Shown here: positions 49,183 through 59,839 of the stretch, piece after piece
Layout of the letters: every line of letters starts with the position of its first letter
How positions within the stretch are numbered: the stretch's first letter is position 1
From: Paramarasmius palmivorus
Taxonomy: Eukaryota; Basidiomycota; Agaricomycetes; Agaricales; Marasmiaceae
Reading direction: 5' to 3'
DNA length: 64,000 bases
Assembly: GCA_037176845.1 (NCBI GenBank)
Contig: JAYKXP010000059.1
Coordinates: forward strand, 1 to 64,000
Position numbers and translations under genes: made by a program
The notes under the pieces: generated by a model
Databases searched by the model: none
The model's input: the letters and a program-made list of their open reading frames with translations, nothing else
Told to the model about the DNA's origin: nothing

Positions 49183-49963
49183 TTACACCACTTCCGTCGA
49201 CTTGTACTGTACTGCATCCAACATCTTGGCCCACCGTCCTCCATTCCAGCTAGCCATCTCTTTCCACTCTTCACTCTCGCTTCCAAATAACACCTTGACC
49301 GAAAAGAAAATTGGGGTAAACGAAAAATCGGCGTAAATCGGTTTGTCTCCCGTCAAAAACACCTGTCCTTCTTTGTAATATTTGCTGATATCGTCCAGCG
49401 TAGCCTTTACTACTCCCCATGCCGCCTTCTTCTCTTCGTCACTCATCTGAACTAGAGGTCCATACACTCTTTCGACACCCTTTGCATATAATTCGTCATT
49501 AGCCTTTTCCAGTAAAGGCCTGACCAAACCGAAAATCGGTATAATCCTCGCGAGCATTCCATCCCCAAATGCCCATTGGAGGCCTTCAGTTCCTTCTGGA
49601 ATGAGACGTGGAGTGTCTGGGTAAGCTTTATCGAGGTATTCCGCGATACGATATGAATCGGAAACGACAGCGCCGGTGGAAGAGTCGACAATGAACGGGA
49701 CAGTGTATTTTGGTGTACCGTCTGGGCGGACGCCAGTCGAAGCTGCTCCAACTGATTTGGCAATCTCTTCAAGATTGAACAAATTGACCCAGGAGACTTT
49801 ATACGGGATGCCTTTGTAGTTGAGGGTGTACCTATGGATTTGGGCTAGTAAAGTGTCGGATGGCGAATCAAGATAGTCTTACATACCTAATCTTCCGAAC
49901 ATGGGGAGAAGTTGAAATCTCAGTTGAATTAATAGCTGGTCCGACGTCGTATAAGGTGATCAT
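49183..49963 (-). CDS. glutathione S-transferase, GSTFuA/LigE-like (GST B1)
   Basis: 241 residues, exons complement(49183..49831, 49887..49963). Counterpart of GST A1, with seven replacements in exon 2 (for example AASTGVR for AAPTGVR, PLVQMSDEE for PLVPMSDEE, FSFTPIFF for FSFIPIFF). Residue blocks of the N domain (MITLYDVGP, SPHVRKIR, YTVPFIVDSSTG, SDSYRIAEYLDK) and the C-terminal QYKSTEVV are unchanged. The donor site has shifted to GTATGTAAG, making the intron four bases longer than in A1. Its stop codon lies 80 bp upstream of the divergently placed kinesin start on the same strand, so its terminator overlaps the kinesin promoter. Confidence 0.9.
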
Positions 49964-50030
49964 GGTGGTGAGAGAGGAGCTTATTCTGTGTAGAAGGAAG
50001 AACGAGATCTGATAATGATTTTACTCTAGG

Positions 50031-50037
50031 ATTTATA
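50031..50037 (-). promoter_or_regulatory. TATA box of GST B1
   Basis: TATAAAT on the minus strand, 68-74 bp upstream of the ATG, family-conserved position. Confidence 0.5.
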
Positions 50038-50554
50038 CCACCGCAAGAACCCATGAAGACCCAGCTTCCAAGACACACGTCCAATGCCATAGCAACGACC
50101 AACTACCGGACGTATTCATCTGGCTTTGGACTGAGATAACTACGGAATTGTATGGGGAGCCCTTTGGCGTCAGCGGGTTTCCCAAGTCCATCGCTACGCA
50201 GGTGCTATTCAATTTGATCAGAAAGTCTTTGATGCATCTACGCATTCCTTTGACATGCTTACACATGCACTGATAGCAGCAGCAAAGTCCTCTCTTTCAT
50301 AACGGATAAACGGGATATTTAGATTGGTGTACCATAGCTCAGCTAATAAACGACGCGTAAACAACGCCAGTGCATCTAGGCTCTGGCAGACAGCTAGATG
50401 ACCACGAGCGGATAAACGCAAACGGTTCTGATTACCAACATCTGACTAGACATTGAATACGCAGAATAGCTGCAGCTACAAGGTCTGAACGTATTCCAAT
50501 GCCAAGCCTGCCTGTCCACACGTCCCTAATATAAGTCTTCGTTAGCTTGTCCCC

Positions 50555-50660
50555 CGAGGTAGGTACTTATCCCTTGTGCTGAGCAAATACAAGGGTGGAG
50601 ATACACTAATTTTGTTCCCTCGTACCAGGGAGGCACCTGCCATCGACAATGCCTACGCAG
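50555..50660 (+). repeat. structured dispersed repeat, copy d
   Basis: Nearly identical to copy a: CTTATCCCTTGTGC, AATACAAGGGTGGAGATAC, CCCTCGTACCAGGGAGG and TGCCTACGCAG, with both stems intact. Confidence 0.6.
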
Positions 50661-50666
50661 ACTTCC

Positions 50667-50780
50667 ACTGCTGCGAATTTCTCCTTCTTCATCCTCTGGA
50701 ATTGTCTTTAGTCTATGGTCGTTGAAGACATCGTTAGTTAAGAGCTCCTCAAGCAAGATAGCTGCCATGGTGGTTCGAAT
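50667..50780 (-). pseudogene. relic of the 5' end of the kinesin-14 gene (K3)
   Basis: Counterpart of K1. ACTGCTGCGAATTTCTCC.. through GAGCTCCTCAAGCAAGATAG and CATGGTGGTTCGA aligns with the kinesin exon 1 start at 48,959-49,112. Confidence 0.6.
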
Positions 50781-50881
50781 TCAACAGAAGATTCCGGCCG
50801 CACCGGAGGAACTTCCTTTTTTGGAGGATGAAATCAATCTTCACTCGTAACCAGCCGCAGCGCTTGGGCGTCTAAATATTG

Positions 50882-51664
50882 TTACACCACCTCCGTCGAC
50901 TTGTACTGTATTGCATCCAACATCTTAGCCCACCTTCCTCCATTCCAGCTAGCCATCTCTTTCCACTCTTCACTCTCGCTTCCAAACAATACCTTGACCC
51001 AAAAGAAAACCGGGATAAACGAAAAATCCGCAAAAATCGGTTTATCCCCAGTCAAAAACACCTGTCCTTCCTTGTAATATTTGCTGATATCATCCAGCGT
51101 AGCCTTTACTACTCCCCAAGTCACCTTCTTCTCTTCGTCACTCATCGGCACCAGAGGCCCATACACTCTCTCGACGCCCTTCGCGAATATCTCGTCATTA
51201 GCCTTTTCCAATAAAGGCCTTACCAACCCGAAAATCGGTATAATCCTCGCGAGCATTCCATCCCCAAATGCCCATTGGAGGCCTCCAGTCCCTTCTGGCA
51301 CGAGACGTGGGGTGTCTGGGTAGGCCTTATCGATGTATTCCGCGATACGATATGAATCGGAAACGACAGCGCCAGTGGAAGAGTCGACAATGAACGGGAC
51401 GGTGTATCTCGGTGTACCGTCTGGGCGGACGCCAGTCGGAGCTGCTCCAATTGACTTGGCGATCTCTTCAAGATTGGAGAAGTTGACCCAGGAGACTTTG
51501 TATGGGATGCCTTTGTAGTTGAGGGTGTACCTATGGACTTGAGTTAGTAAAGTGTCGGACAGCGAATCATTGTCAAGGTAGTCTTACCTAGTCTTCCGAA
51601 CATGAGGAGAAGTTGAGACCTCAGTTGAGTTTGTAGCTGGGCCGACGTCGTACAAGGTAATCAT
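50882..51664 (-). CDS. glutathione S-transferase, GSTFuA/LigE-like (GST B2)
   Basis: 241 residues, exons complement(50882..51530, 51588..51664). Counterpart of GST A2 with very few replacements (KGIPYK for KAIPYK, TLDDISKYY for TLNDVSKYY, LDAIQYK for LDAVQYK). Same two-domain architecture and the same intron position; the intron is a few bases longer than in A2. Functional class as for the other copies; substrate unknown. Confidence 0.9.
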
Positions 51665-51740
51665 GGTGGTGAGAGAGGTGCTTATTCTGTGTAGAAGGAA
51701 GAACGAGACTGATAATGATTTTGCTTCCAGATTTTTCAGG

Positions 51741-51747
51741 ATTTATA
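51741..51747 (-). promoter_or_regulatory. TATA box of GST B2
   Basis: TATAAAT on the minus strand, 77-83 bp upstream of the ATG, family-conserved position. Confidence 0.5.
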
Positions 51748-52382
51748 CCATTGCAAGAACCCATGGAGACCCAGCTAACAAGACACACAATCATGGCCAC
51801 GACCAGCTGCCGAACGTCCACCTTATCCACTTGCCGAACCATCTCACTTCGTATGCATCTAGCTTTTGACTGCGTTAACTGCGGGATTGTATGGGGAGTC
51901 CTATGGGCGTCGGCGGATTTCCAAAACCGTCACTACTACGGCGTAGGTGCTATTCAATTTGATTAGAAAGTTTTTGATGCGTTTACGCATTCCTTTGACA
52001 TGCTTACACAGGCGCTGACAGGACCTAGTACAAGCAGCAAAATCCTCCGTTCAACGGATAAACGGGATATGCAGACTGGTATACTATAACCAGCTTGACG
52101 ATACGGTGCTTGCAAGGCATATAACGTACCACAAAATATCACCATAATAGACGATGCGTAAACAACGCTCATGCATCTAGGCTCTGACAGACAGGCATCT
52201 AGATACCTAACGCGAACGGATAAACGCAAACGGTTCTGATCACCAACATTTGACTAGACACCGAATACGCATATAAACTGAAGGCATTCTAAGTAGGTGC
52301 AGCTCCTGAGTCTGGATGTGCTCCAACGCCAAGCCTGCCTGTCCACGACTCCATACGTCCCCAATACAAGTCTTCTCCCCGC

Positions 52383-52503
52383 CGAGGTAGATGCTTATCC
52401 CTTGTGCCGAGCAAATACGAGGGTGGAGATATACTATAATTATGTTCCCTCGTATCAGGGAGGCTGCACGGTGCACCTGCCGTCGACGATGCCTACGCAG
52501 GCA
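52383..52503 (+). repeat. structured dispersed repeat, copy e
   Basis: Nearly identical to copy b, including the CCCTTGT/ACGAGGG stem and the CGTATC loop. Confidence 0.6.
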
Positions 52504-52523
52504 TCCGACGAAAGGGTACCACC

Positions 52524-52622
52524 GAGTAGTCGATTGAGTGAGAACTGGCCCTCGTGGTTTTGTTGAAAGCATCGTCGGTGAAGAACTCCTCAAGAGAGGT
52601 AGCCGCCATGGTGGTTCAAATT
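52524..52622 (-). pseudogene. relic of the 5' end of the kinesin-14 gene (K4)
   Basis: Counterpart of K2, with the same internal deletion that joins the 48,814-48,845 and 49,055-49,115 regions of the kinesin. The shared deletion shows that it predates the block duplication. Confidence 0.65.
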
Positions 52623-52685
52623 CAAGAAGTTTGCCGAACAAAAGTATGCTCGTGATCGCCGCGGCGCTTGGGCGTCTAAATATTG

Positions 52686-53464
52686 TTACACCACCTCCGT
52701 CGACTTGTACTGTACTGCATCCAACATCTTGGCCCACTTTCCTCCATTCCAACTAGCTATCTCCTTCCATTCCTCGCTATCACTTCCAAACAAGGTCTTG
52801 ACCAGGCCAAAAATCGGGATAAACGAAAAATCGGCGTAAATCGGTTTGTCCCCCGTCAAAAACACCTGTCCTTCCTTGTAATATTTGCTGATATCGTCCA
52901 GCGCAGCTTTTACTACTCCCCACGTCGCCTTCTTCTGCTCTTCACTCATTGGAGGCATCGGTGGCCCATATGCCTTCTCAATACCCTTCACAAACTCTTT
53001 GCTGTTAGCCTTCTCCATCAACGGCCTGACCAACCCGAAAATCGGTATGATCCTCAAAAGGATTGCATCCCCAAACGCCCATTGGAGGCCTTCCGTACCC
53101 TTCGGAACGAGACTTGGGGTGTCTGGGTAGGTTTTGTCGAGGTATTCCGCGATACGGTATGAATCGGAGACGGCAGCGCCAGTGGAAGAATCGACGATGA
53201 ATGGGACGGTGTATTTTGGTGTACCGTCTGCGCGAACGCCGGTAGGAGCAGCTCCGACTGACTTGGCGGTTTCTTCGAGAGTGAAGAAGTTGACCCAGGA
53301 GACTTTGTATGGGATGCCTTTGTAGTTGAGGATGTACCTGCGCGCATGGGTCAGTCGAGGGCGAATCAAGATAAGGCAAAACCTTACCTAGCCTTCCGAA
53401 CATGAGGAGAAAGCGAAATCTCGCTTGAATTTGTAGCTGGGCCGACGTCGTACAAGGTGATCAT
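52686..53464 (-). CDS. glutathione S-transferase, GSTFuA/LigE-like (GST B3)
   Basis: 242 residues, exons complement(52686..53337, 53388..53464). The exon-2 protein is identical to that of GST A3, and exon 1 gives the same residues (SSEISLSPHVRKAR). The DNA differs at scattered positions, mostly silent, for example ACCAGGCCAAAAATC against ACCAAACCGAAAATC near 52,800. Such conservation beside silent change points to purifying selection on this member. It is the first gene of the block B array. About 410 bp upstream of its ATG lies an inserted hAT-like element that is absent from the A3 promoter region. Confidence 0.9.
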
Positions 53465-53535
53465 GGCGGTGAGAGAGGTGCTTATTCGAGAGAAGAACGA
53501 GATCTGATAACGATTCTGTTTCCAGGCCTTCCATG

Positions 53536-53542
53536 ATTTATA
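53536..53542 (-). promoter_or_regulatory. TATA box of GST B3
   Basis: TATAAAT on the minus strand, 72-78 bp upstream of the ATG, family-conserved position. Confidence 0.5.
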
Positions 53543-53874
53543 CCATCGCAAGAACAGCTAGCGCCGCCATAGCTACTAGCCAAGCTGAAACAACCACACA
53601 TGTACGGTCACATTGTCAACTGCCGAACGTACACCTCATTCACTTGCTGACCCATCTCACCTCGCACTGCCGGTATGCGATTCACGGATTCAAGATGGAT
53701 GACGAGGCTCGGCGGCAGCTCGAATAAGAGCTCTACAGCTTTGTTATGCTTTCAAAGCTATTATGTACATCGTGTACTCTTTACTTTCATTTCGTTACCA
53801 ACATTGTGGATGTTTCACACCTGGGGCGTTGACAGGACAGGCCGAAAGCCCAAGTAGCGGGCCCGACACGAACG

Positions 53875-55062
53875 GGTAAACGCAAGGGGCGGTCACTAAC
53901 GCAATTACCAGGTGCCAACTCCCCCCCACCACCCAGCCATCAAATTTCCTTTTTCGGTTTTCCCAGGGTACCAGAGTGTCACGCAAACTTTGCTCGTCCT
54001 ACTATCATGTCTTGCAGTGGTTTTGTATTCATAAAGGCACAAACGTATGAAAATGTACGTAGAATCATTGGTTGTATATCTATTTCTTCATGCAACAAGC
54101 TCAACGAATTTTATACGCCTCTGATGTGCGTATCCGTCAACACAATATTTGAACGACATGCTAGATGATCTCGAACATGCTCGCGGTCGTATTTGGGGTC
54201 GCAAGTGAACTATGTATGTTCCATTATCCATCTTTCAGATTCTTCCGTGACAGAGAAGCATTTTTATGACATTGGAATGCGTAATATGTCCATTGATCGC
54301 CATATTCCCAATAATGATTATTATAAGTGACTCGGAATAGCTGGAGCGTCATGGTCCTCATAAAGTGTTGTATACTAAAGGCCAGGGATAGTGGCACTTG
54401 GACACCCAGAGGTGAGGTATTCAATTGAATAAGACCCGCGGACAAGGTAAATCGTGAACGTCTTCGTTTGAATTCCAAGCTACTAATGCATAATCGCAGC
54501 TCCCAAATTGACTGGCAATTCTGTGACCTGAGTGTCCGATGAGCACAAAATCAATGAATATATTATGGATATAATGCACGCACCATTGAATCTCGGTTAG
54601 TTTTTGGCGTCTATCTTTTCCTTTAATCCACGACATCGAATCTTATCTCTGTGTCGCATAAAGCTCTCTGTATTTGCACTGAGAGTGAGCTCGAGCTTTA
54701 CAGATGGGCTGCAAACCGTGAAGTCCTTGCGCGGCGGCGTCAATGGTCATAAATACTTACGTGCAACGCCAACACCAGAGAACGAAAAATCAATGGGTTT
54801 AGTTGCCTTATGTCTTCCCTTCGGTAACTTGAGAGCATGGAGTGCGGAAGAGGGAGAACCAGAGAGTACCAGTCAACAGTATAGGATACAACTACAGTAG
54901 GAGAGCGTGTTCTATGGACATCGATGAAAGATAAGCTATATGGTTACATTCTGTCACATTCTGTCACTATGTGTCACGATCGAAAAAGGAAATTTGATGG
55001 CTGGGTGGTGGGGGGGAGTTGGCACCTGGTAATTGCGTTAGTGACCGCCCCTTGGGTAAACG
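53875..55062. repeat. 8 bp target-site duplication flanking the inserted element
   Basis: GGTAAACG at 53875-53882 and again at 55055-55062, directly outside the terminal inverted repeats. Block A has a single related copy (GGATAAACG near 5945) and no insert. An 8 bp duplication is the hAT superfamily signature. Confidence 0.85.
53883..55054. mobile_element. non-autonomous hAT-like DNA transposon, 1172 bp
   Basis: The two ends, 53883-53956 and 54981-55054, are perfect inverted repeats of 74 bp, beginning CAAGGGGCGGTCACTAACGC and ending with CCTTTTTCG. The interior of about 1.0 kb has no frame longer than about 100 codons and no hAT transposase motif, so it would depend on a transposase from elsewhere. 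The perfect terminal repeats indicate recent activity. It inserted into the upstream region of GST B3 after the A/B duplication. Confidence 0.88.
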
Positions 55063-56050
55063 CCAAGGGTTTGGATTACTAGCATGTACGGTACTCTGAT
55101 TAGATGACGAATACATTGGGGTAGACGAACGAGATGTGGCGTTGAATGTCCTTGTGGGTACAGCATAAGGTCTAAACGTAGTTGAAGTAAAGTAAGACTA
55201 ATCCCCAAGAACATGGCCACCTTCCGTTTCCAGACTTCTTCGTCACCTCAACGCATACATGAGTGTTCGTTAGTTTCCCTACCAAGGCAGGTACTTATCC
55301 CTTGTGCCACGTAAAGGCCGAACACATACAAGGGTGGAGATACACTATACTTTTGCTCCCTCATATCAGGGAGGCACCTATCATCGACGACACCTACATA
55401 GGCATCCAACGATAAGGTACCACGTACGAAAGCAAGCGTCCCCAAAGTATTGATGGAGAAGTTTCCCCCTCCACCCAGCCCGAGTTGCGATCGATATCGT
55501 ATATAGTAGCCCGAAATTGCCCACGACATTGCCACCTGCCGTCCATTGAACAGGGACAACAAAGTGTGGCAAGAGGTACCAGTGAGTCGGAGACGCCGAT
55601 GCTGAGATATAGCACGGCATCTTTGTCGATACTTGAGCTCGACTATGCCCGGAAAATTGTAAATATGCTCGAAATACAATAGTGCGAGTGCGTTGACCGA
55701 TGGCCGAATAAACATCGACGATAGATGTCTCTGTATGTCGTGCAATTTTGAGGATGTCTTGACGAGTACTAACTATGCTCGATCCATAGTCCAACGATGT
55801 ACGAGTGATTGAGTCTGCCTAGGGAAGACTACGAAGATGATCGATACGTGTGCTCGAGTAGACGTGGCACACCAAGTCCAAGCGACTGCCCTCCGGTACC
55901 ACGAAGAGAAAAAGAGAAGTAGGGTGGTCCACACCCACGACGAATCTTGACGATGGTGCCAGGTGGTGGTCCGAAAGCAACCTGCTCACTGGGCTGGCCG
56001 CTTATGAGGACTCGGTCCAATTCTCACGCACACGCCTCCTGCTTAGCCGT
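55063..56050. other. non-coding right tail of block B
   Basis: Counterpart of about 5950-6944. It holds structured repeat copy f and the unexplained conserved stretch of unknown origin. Homology with block A ends at about 56,050, just after CGCCTCCTGCTTAGCCGT. Confidence 0.5.
55281..55404 (+). repeat. structured dispersed repeat, copy f
   Basis: Nearly identical to copy c, with the longer first loop and both stems kept. Confidence 0.55.
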
Positions 56051-56129
56051 GCACCACCAGAACACTAAGCCGACACAACCAATTGCCTTTCGGAGATAAC
56101 TGATAAGACCTTTATCGGGCTGATCCCGT

Positions 56130-56400
56130 AACCCTAACCAGTTCTAACAGCCTAACCACTAACTTCCAAACCCCTAACCGCGGGGCGTTCCCCCCCGCAC
56201 CCCCCCTTATACATATTCTCATACCCCTAACCCTTCTTGCGGGGCGTTCCCCCCCTGCACCCCCCCTGCTAACCCCGAACCCCTAACCTAACCCGCCGAG
56301 GGTAAGCCCATCGCACGCCACTGAGGGTTAGCCCGCCGCAAGCGCCGGTCCTAACCCTCAGTGGCTGTGTGCGACGGGCTCACCCTCGGCGGGGGCGTGT
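56130..56400. repeat. telomere-like CCCTAA tracts and large palindrome
   Basis: Scattered CCCTAACC/CCCTAAC units (degenerate TTAGGG repeats) alternate with C-runs (GCGGGGCGTTCCCCCC twice). At 56,297-56,391 an imperfect inverted repeat of about 42 bp per arm runs from CCCGCCGAGGGTAAGCCC to GGGCTCACCCTCGGCGGG, with the arms meeting around CTGAGGGTTAG/CTAACCCTCAG. A second small hairpin, GTGTGCTTCGCACAC, follows. No coding content. Confidence 0.6.
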
Positions 56401-56427
56401 GCTTCGCACACGGTGTAAAAAGTGTAA

Positions 56428-56509
56428 TGCAGCCTGGAGGAATTGAACTTCCGGCCTTGGGGGAAAAATATAGAGGAATTCGCGGCGGAAACCACTACGC
56501 CATCAAACC
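56428..56509 (-). tRNA. tRNA-like unit, probably degenerate or tRNA-derived
   Basis: On the minus strand an A box (TGGCGTAGTGG, 56502-56492) and a B box (GTTCAATTCC, 56448-56439) are spaced as in a tRNA gene with a short intron. A T5 tract follows 7 nt after the presumed 3' end (56421-56417). The T stem has four of five pairs, but the 5' arm GGTTTGA does not pair with the 3' arm AGGCTGC and I find no clean anticodon arm. It could be a pseudo-tRNA or the head of a SINE. Confidence 0.35.
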
Positions 56510-56629
56510 ACAAGAAAATAGCCCATGTGGACAAAATATGTCACGGAGCGGAGCACGCGTTCCATATCAGCATCAGATCATCTACCTCCGAAAGGCAATT
56601 GGTTGTGTCGGCTTTATCATCGCACCACC

Positions 56630-57863
56630 ATGTCCTCAAGCTCAAGCTATCCTCGTAAACGCAAGCACTCGGAACTCGAACATCGGCACGCCCGACACGA
56701 AGGAGAACCGGACCCTGCGTTGTTCATACAAGCCCACGAAGCGGATATCGTACGCGGTCCTCAAGCACTGGTCGCAGCTAAATCTCTCGAGGTCTCTGAG
56801 GCAACTGTTGGAAGTGGGCTGATACGATGGGGTGGGGAAGTTGTTTCGAGGAGATTTACCGGAGAAGATGATGAGGGGGTGGATGAGGAAGGAGAGGAAG
56901 AGAAAGATGCGGTTTGGGTAGATAGGTATGCTAATTCTATGCAATGCAATTCAAACTTCACAATTCTAGCCATAAACCGAGACTGAAGACAAAATTTAAG
57001 ACAGAGATACACTATAGCTCTATGCATTTCTCTTTCTCTTCTCTTTGAAGATTATACCAAACTTACATCCTGCTCACAGATACGACGCGCGTCTTCTCCT
57101 CGATCGCGATAGTTTTGCATCCACGCAGAAGGACTGGAAACCCGCATCGGCACCAACCAACGACTCGGACTCGGATGGCTGGTCTGACCTCCCTTCGGAC
57201 GCCGAAGACACGTTCTTCCTAACCCCAGAAGAAATCGAAGACTACAAACGCGATAAACGAAGACGCGACATTGAACGAAGTCGAGAAGCACGACTCAAAG
57301 CCCGGATGGATGAAGATGGTGTAACCGCCGAAGATGTTTGGGGTGGTAGTGACGAAGAGGTCTGTCTATCTCATTATCACTTATACACCCATACCTATGC
57401 GCTAACACGATTTCAGCCCGAGGAACCCCAAAAAGACTTCATGCGCCGAACAGCGAAACATATCCTGTCCTCACCCAACCCAGCACAGCTGGAAATGAGG
57501 ATACTGGCGAACCATGGTGCGGATAAGCGGTTTGCGTTTCTACGCGGAAGGTGGAGTAGGTCATGGCAGGTTATCAAGGCGAAATTGAGGATGGAGTTGG
57601 AGAAGGAAGAAGAAGAGAGGAAGCGAAAGTCAGCGCCGGGCTTGGGGAGTTTAGGGGACTATGGGGATAGTAGTGATGAGGAAGATGGGGCGGGCGCCGT
57701 CGGAGAGATTGAGAACGAGGCTCGGGCTACATCCGAGGTTGGCGAGAATGAGTATGAGCGAGGTGAGGAAAAGCAGAGTCAAGAGTCAATAGAGGCGGAG
57801 AAGGAGGCTAGGCGAGCTCGAGCGAAGGAATGGATGGCGAAGCGAAGAGCTCTGGACTCATGA
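56630..57863 (+). CDS. orphan acidic/charged protein with a conserved C-terminal segment
   Basis: 340 residues, join(56630..56925, 57080..57359, 57417..57863). It starts MSSSSSYPRKRKHSELE (possible nuclear signal). Runs of Asp/Glu follow (EGVDEEGEEEKD, NDSDSDGWSDLPSDAED), then an Arg/Lys-rich helix (YKRDKRRRDIERSREARLKA). The best-ordered part is FMRRTAKHILSSPNPAQLEM plus RILANHGADKRFAFLRGRW, which resembles but does not clearly match SURP-type domains. The C-terminal half is a charged predicted coiled coil. Function unknown; a nuclear role is a guess. The first intron (154 nt) is long for this genome. Confidence 0.72.
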
Positions 57864-58086
57864 TATCGTTCTATATGTATGTTGTACCCTACGAATCTCC
57901 GTCGTATCATGTACTCATCAAATATATGTCTATCATAGCGCCATCATCGATACCCAATGACCTTTGCTTTATTCTCATAAGTATGGGCGGCCATGCTAAT
58001 TTAGTACCTGGGAACGTCGGTCACGCCCTTTACTATGAACATTTTTCGCCATATAAAGGTCTCTGAGTGGTACTATGACCTACAAA

Positions 58087-59363
58087 ATGGCTATCATCAA
58101 CACCCCCCTGACCAAGTTACTCAGTACGGTCGACATCACTTACAACTTCGGAACCGTGTACTGACTACCGTCCAGATGTCCAGTTACCTATTATATCAGC
58201 TCCCATGGCGTTTGCTGCTACAGCAAACCTTGCTAGCGCTGTAACTCAAGCAGGAGGATTCGGGTTCATGGGTGCCGGTAAGTACCTAAACTTTCCACAC
58301 TTCACAGATGATTTTTTCCTGACCAGGATATTCCTAGGATTCTACTCTTCCCAAGAGCTGAAACGCAATCTCCAAGAAGCCCGAACTCTGCTCAGCATCA
58401 ACCCAGGTGACCCAGTCCCCATCGGAATTGGGCTGATAGGTTGGATCCTTGATAAAACCGAAATCTCAGACGACCCCCGTATAGAAGCGATCCTCGAAGA
58501 GAAACCTGTTGCACTATGGTTCGCGTTCGGTGACGATCTGGGGAAGTATATCGCTCAAGTACGTGCATATGATTCAAAGCGAGAGGACGGACACAAAACG
58601 ATTGTGTTTGTGATGGTTGGAACGGTTGAGGACGCGCTCGTAGCGGCGAATGAGTGGAAGGTGGATGTTGTTGTTGCTCAAGGTACGGTATAAGTATCTT
58701 ATTCATGACACCAGAGCCTAGACTGACAGGCGCTGGATAACAGGAATCGAAGCAGGCGGTCACGGACGTGCAGACGCTCCTCCACTTTTAACACTCCTCC
58801 AAGCCGTCCTTACCGCAGTACCCTCGGGTCCAGACAGCCCCAGCATCATCGCAGCAGGGGGCGTTTCCGCCGGCGCCCAAGTCGCTGCTCTCCTCACTGC
58901 TGGCGCACACGGCGTCGTCCTCGGAACACGATTCCTCTTCACAAACGAGTGTATCTATAGCTCTGCTCACAAAGACGCTTTACTCAAAGCTGGGCTTATC
59001 AATTCGACCAGGCGGACACTAGCATTTGATGAAGTGGGTCGGACGATGGGATGGCCCGAGAAGCATGACGGGAGAGCGTTGGTTAATGATATTATTACAG
59101 ATGTGGATGAGGGATTGGGATTCGAGGACAGGTTAAGGAGGTATGACGAAAGCAAGGAAAAGGGAGAGACTTCGAGGTTGATTGTTTGGGCTGGGGCTGG
59201 GGTTGGGCTTTCGGCTTCGATTGTTCCTGCAGAAGTGAGTACAGTTGGTTTAGGAACTGTAAGTATCGACTACTGATGATCGTTCTTCTCAAAGGATGTC
59301 GTTCATGAGCTTCGGGCCGAATGTGTGGGTGCATTACAGCGAGCTTCTGGATTGCTTGGCTAG
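58087..59363 (+). CDS. nitronate monooxygenase (2-nitropropane dioxygenase family)
   Basis: 347 residues, join(58087..58123, 58176..58277, 58338..58682, 58744..59234, 59295..59363). FMN-dependent TIM-barrel enzyme oxidising nitronates such as propionate 3-nitronate. Family signatures: start MAIINTPLTKLL, then PIISAPMAFAAT, GGFGFMGAG, VVVAQGIEAGGHGR (the His thought to act as base) and AAGGVSAGAQVAALLTAGAH, GVVLGTRFL, ending at SGLLG. The first exon is 37 nt; it is chosen because the joined N terminus matches the usual family start, whereas an ATG at 58205 would begin inside the barrel. No signal peptide. Confidence 0.9.
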
Positions 59364-59839
59364 GTTTAAATGAGGTTATCTTTGTACATTTATTTCAAAG
59401 GCAACATGCACTGTGAAGTCTACATCATTCTTGCAGGACGTCACAGCGAATTACCTCCATTGTCAACTCCTAGCGGCACGAATGAGGACACTTCTGGAGC
59501 AGTAAAGCGATGTGGCTCACGTGGCTCATACCGTCCCCCAAGATCTCGACATTACGATTCATCTGGACCTCTACTTTGATTGTAGAACCAAATAGGCTTT
59601 TTGCCCACCTACGTACGCGTGGTATTTCACTTTGCCCTAAAGGATGTGGCCTGGGGGTGACATCGCTTCCGCCGACAAACATCTAAGCAGAGTGGGATTG
59701 AACGTGAAAGTTGAAACCGAAACTTCAAATTGACTGCGACGTACTTTGCTGTCCTCAGTGATGACAATGCATAGATTTCTAGGATTTTCCGGAGACCACC
59801 ACGTTCCTTTGAAAGTCTTTAGTGGGTATGTACAAACTT
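59364..59839. other. 3' spacer, no gene seen
   Basis: About 475 bp between the nitronate monooxygenase and the unresolved minus-strand gene. Short frames only. Confidence 0.4.

Larger units (their letters stand above)
50038..50881. other. intergenic part of the GST repeat unit
   Basis: Counterpart of 2095-2948. No gene; it holds structured repeat copy d and kinesin relic K3. Confidence 0.6.
51748..52685. other. intergenic part of the GST repeat unit
   Basis: Counterpart of 3813-4748, with only scattered substitutions. No gene; it holds structured repeat copy e and kinesin relic K4. Confidence 0.6.

Noticed and set aside
54224..54478. 84-codon frame inside the hAT-like element as a possible transposase
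   Set aside because: Too short and without the hAT dimerisation or catalytic motifs; better seen as random.
56428..56509. A functional tRNA gene
   Set aside because: The acceptor stem does not pair and the anticodon arm is unclear, so I list it only as tRNA-like.
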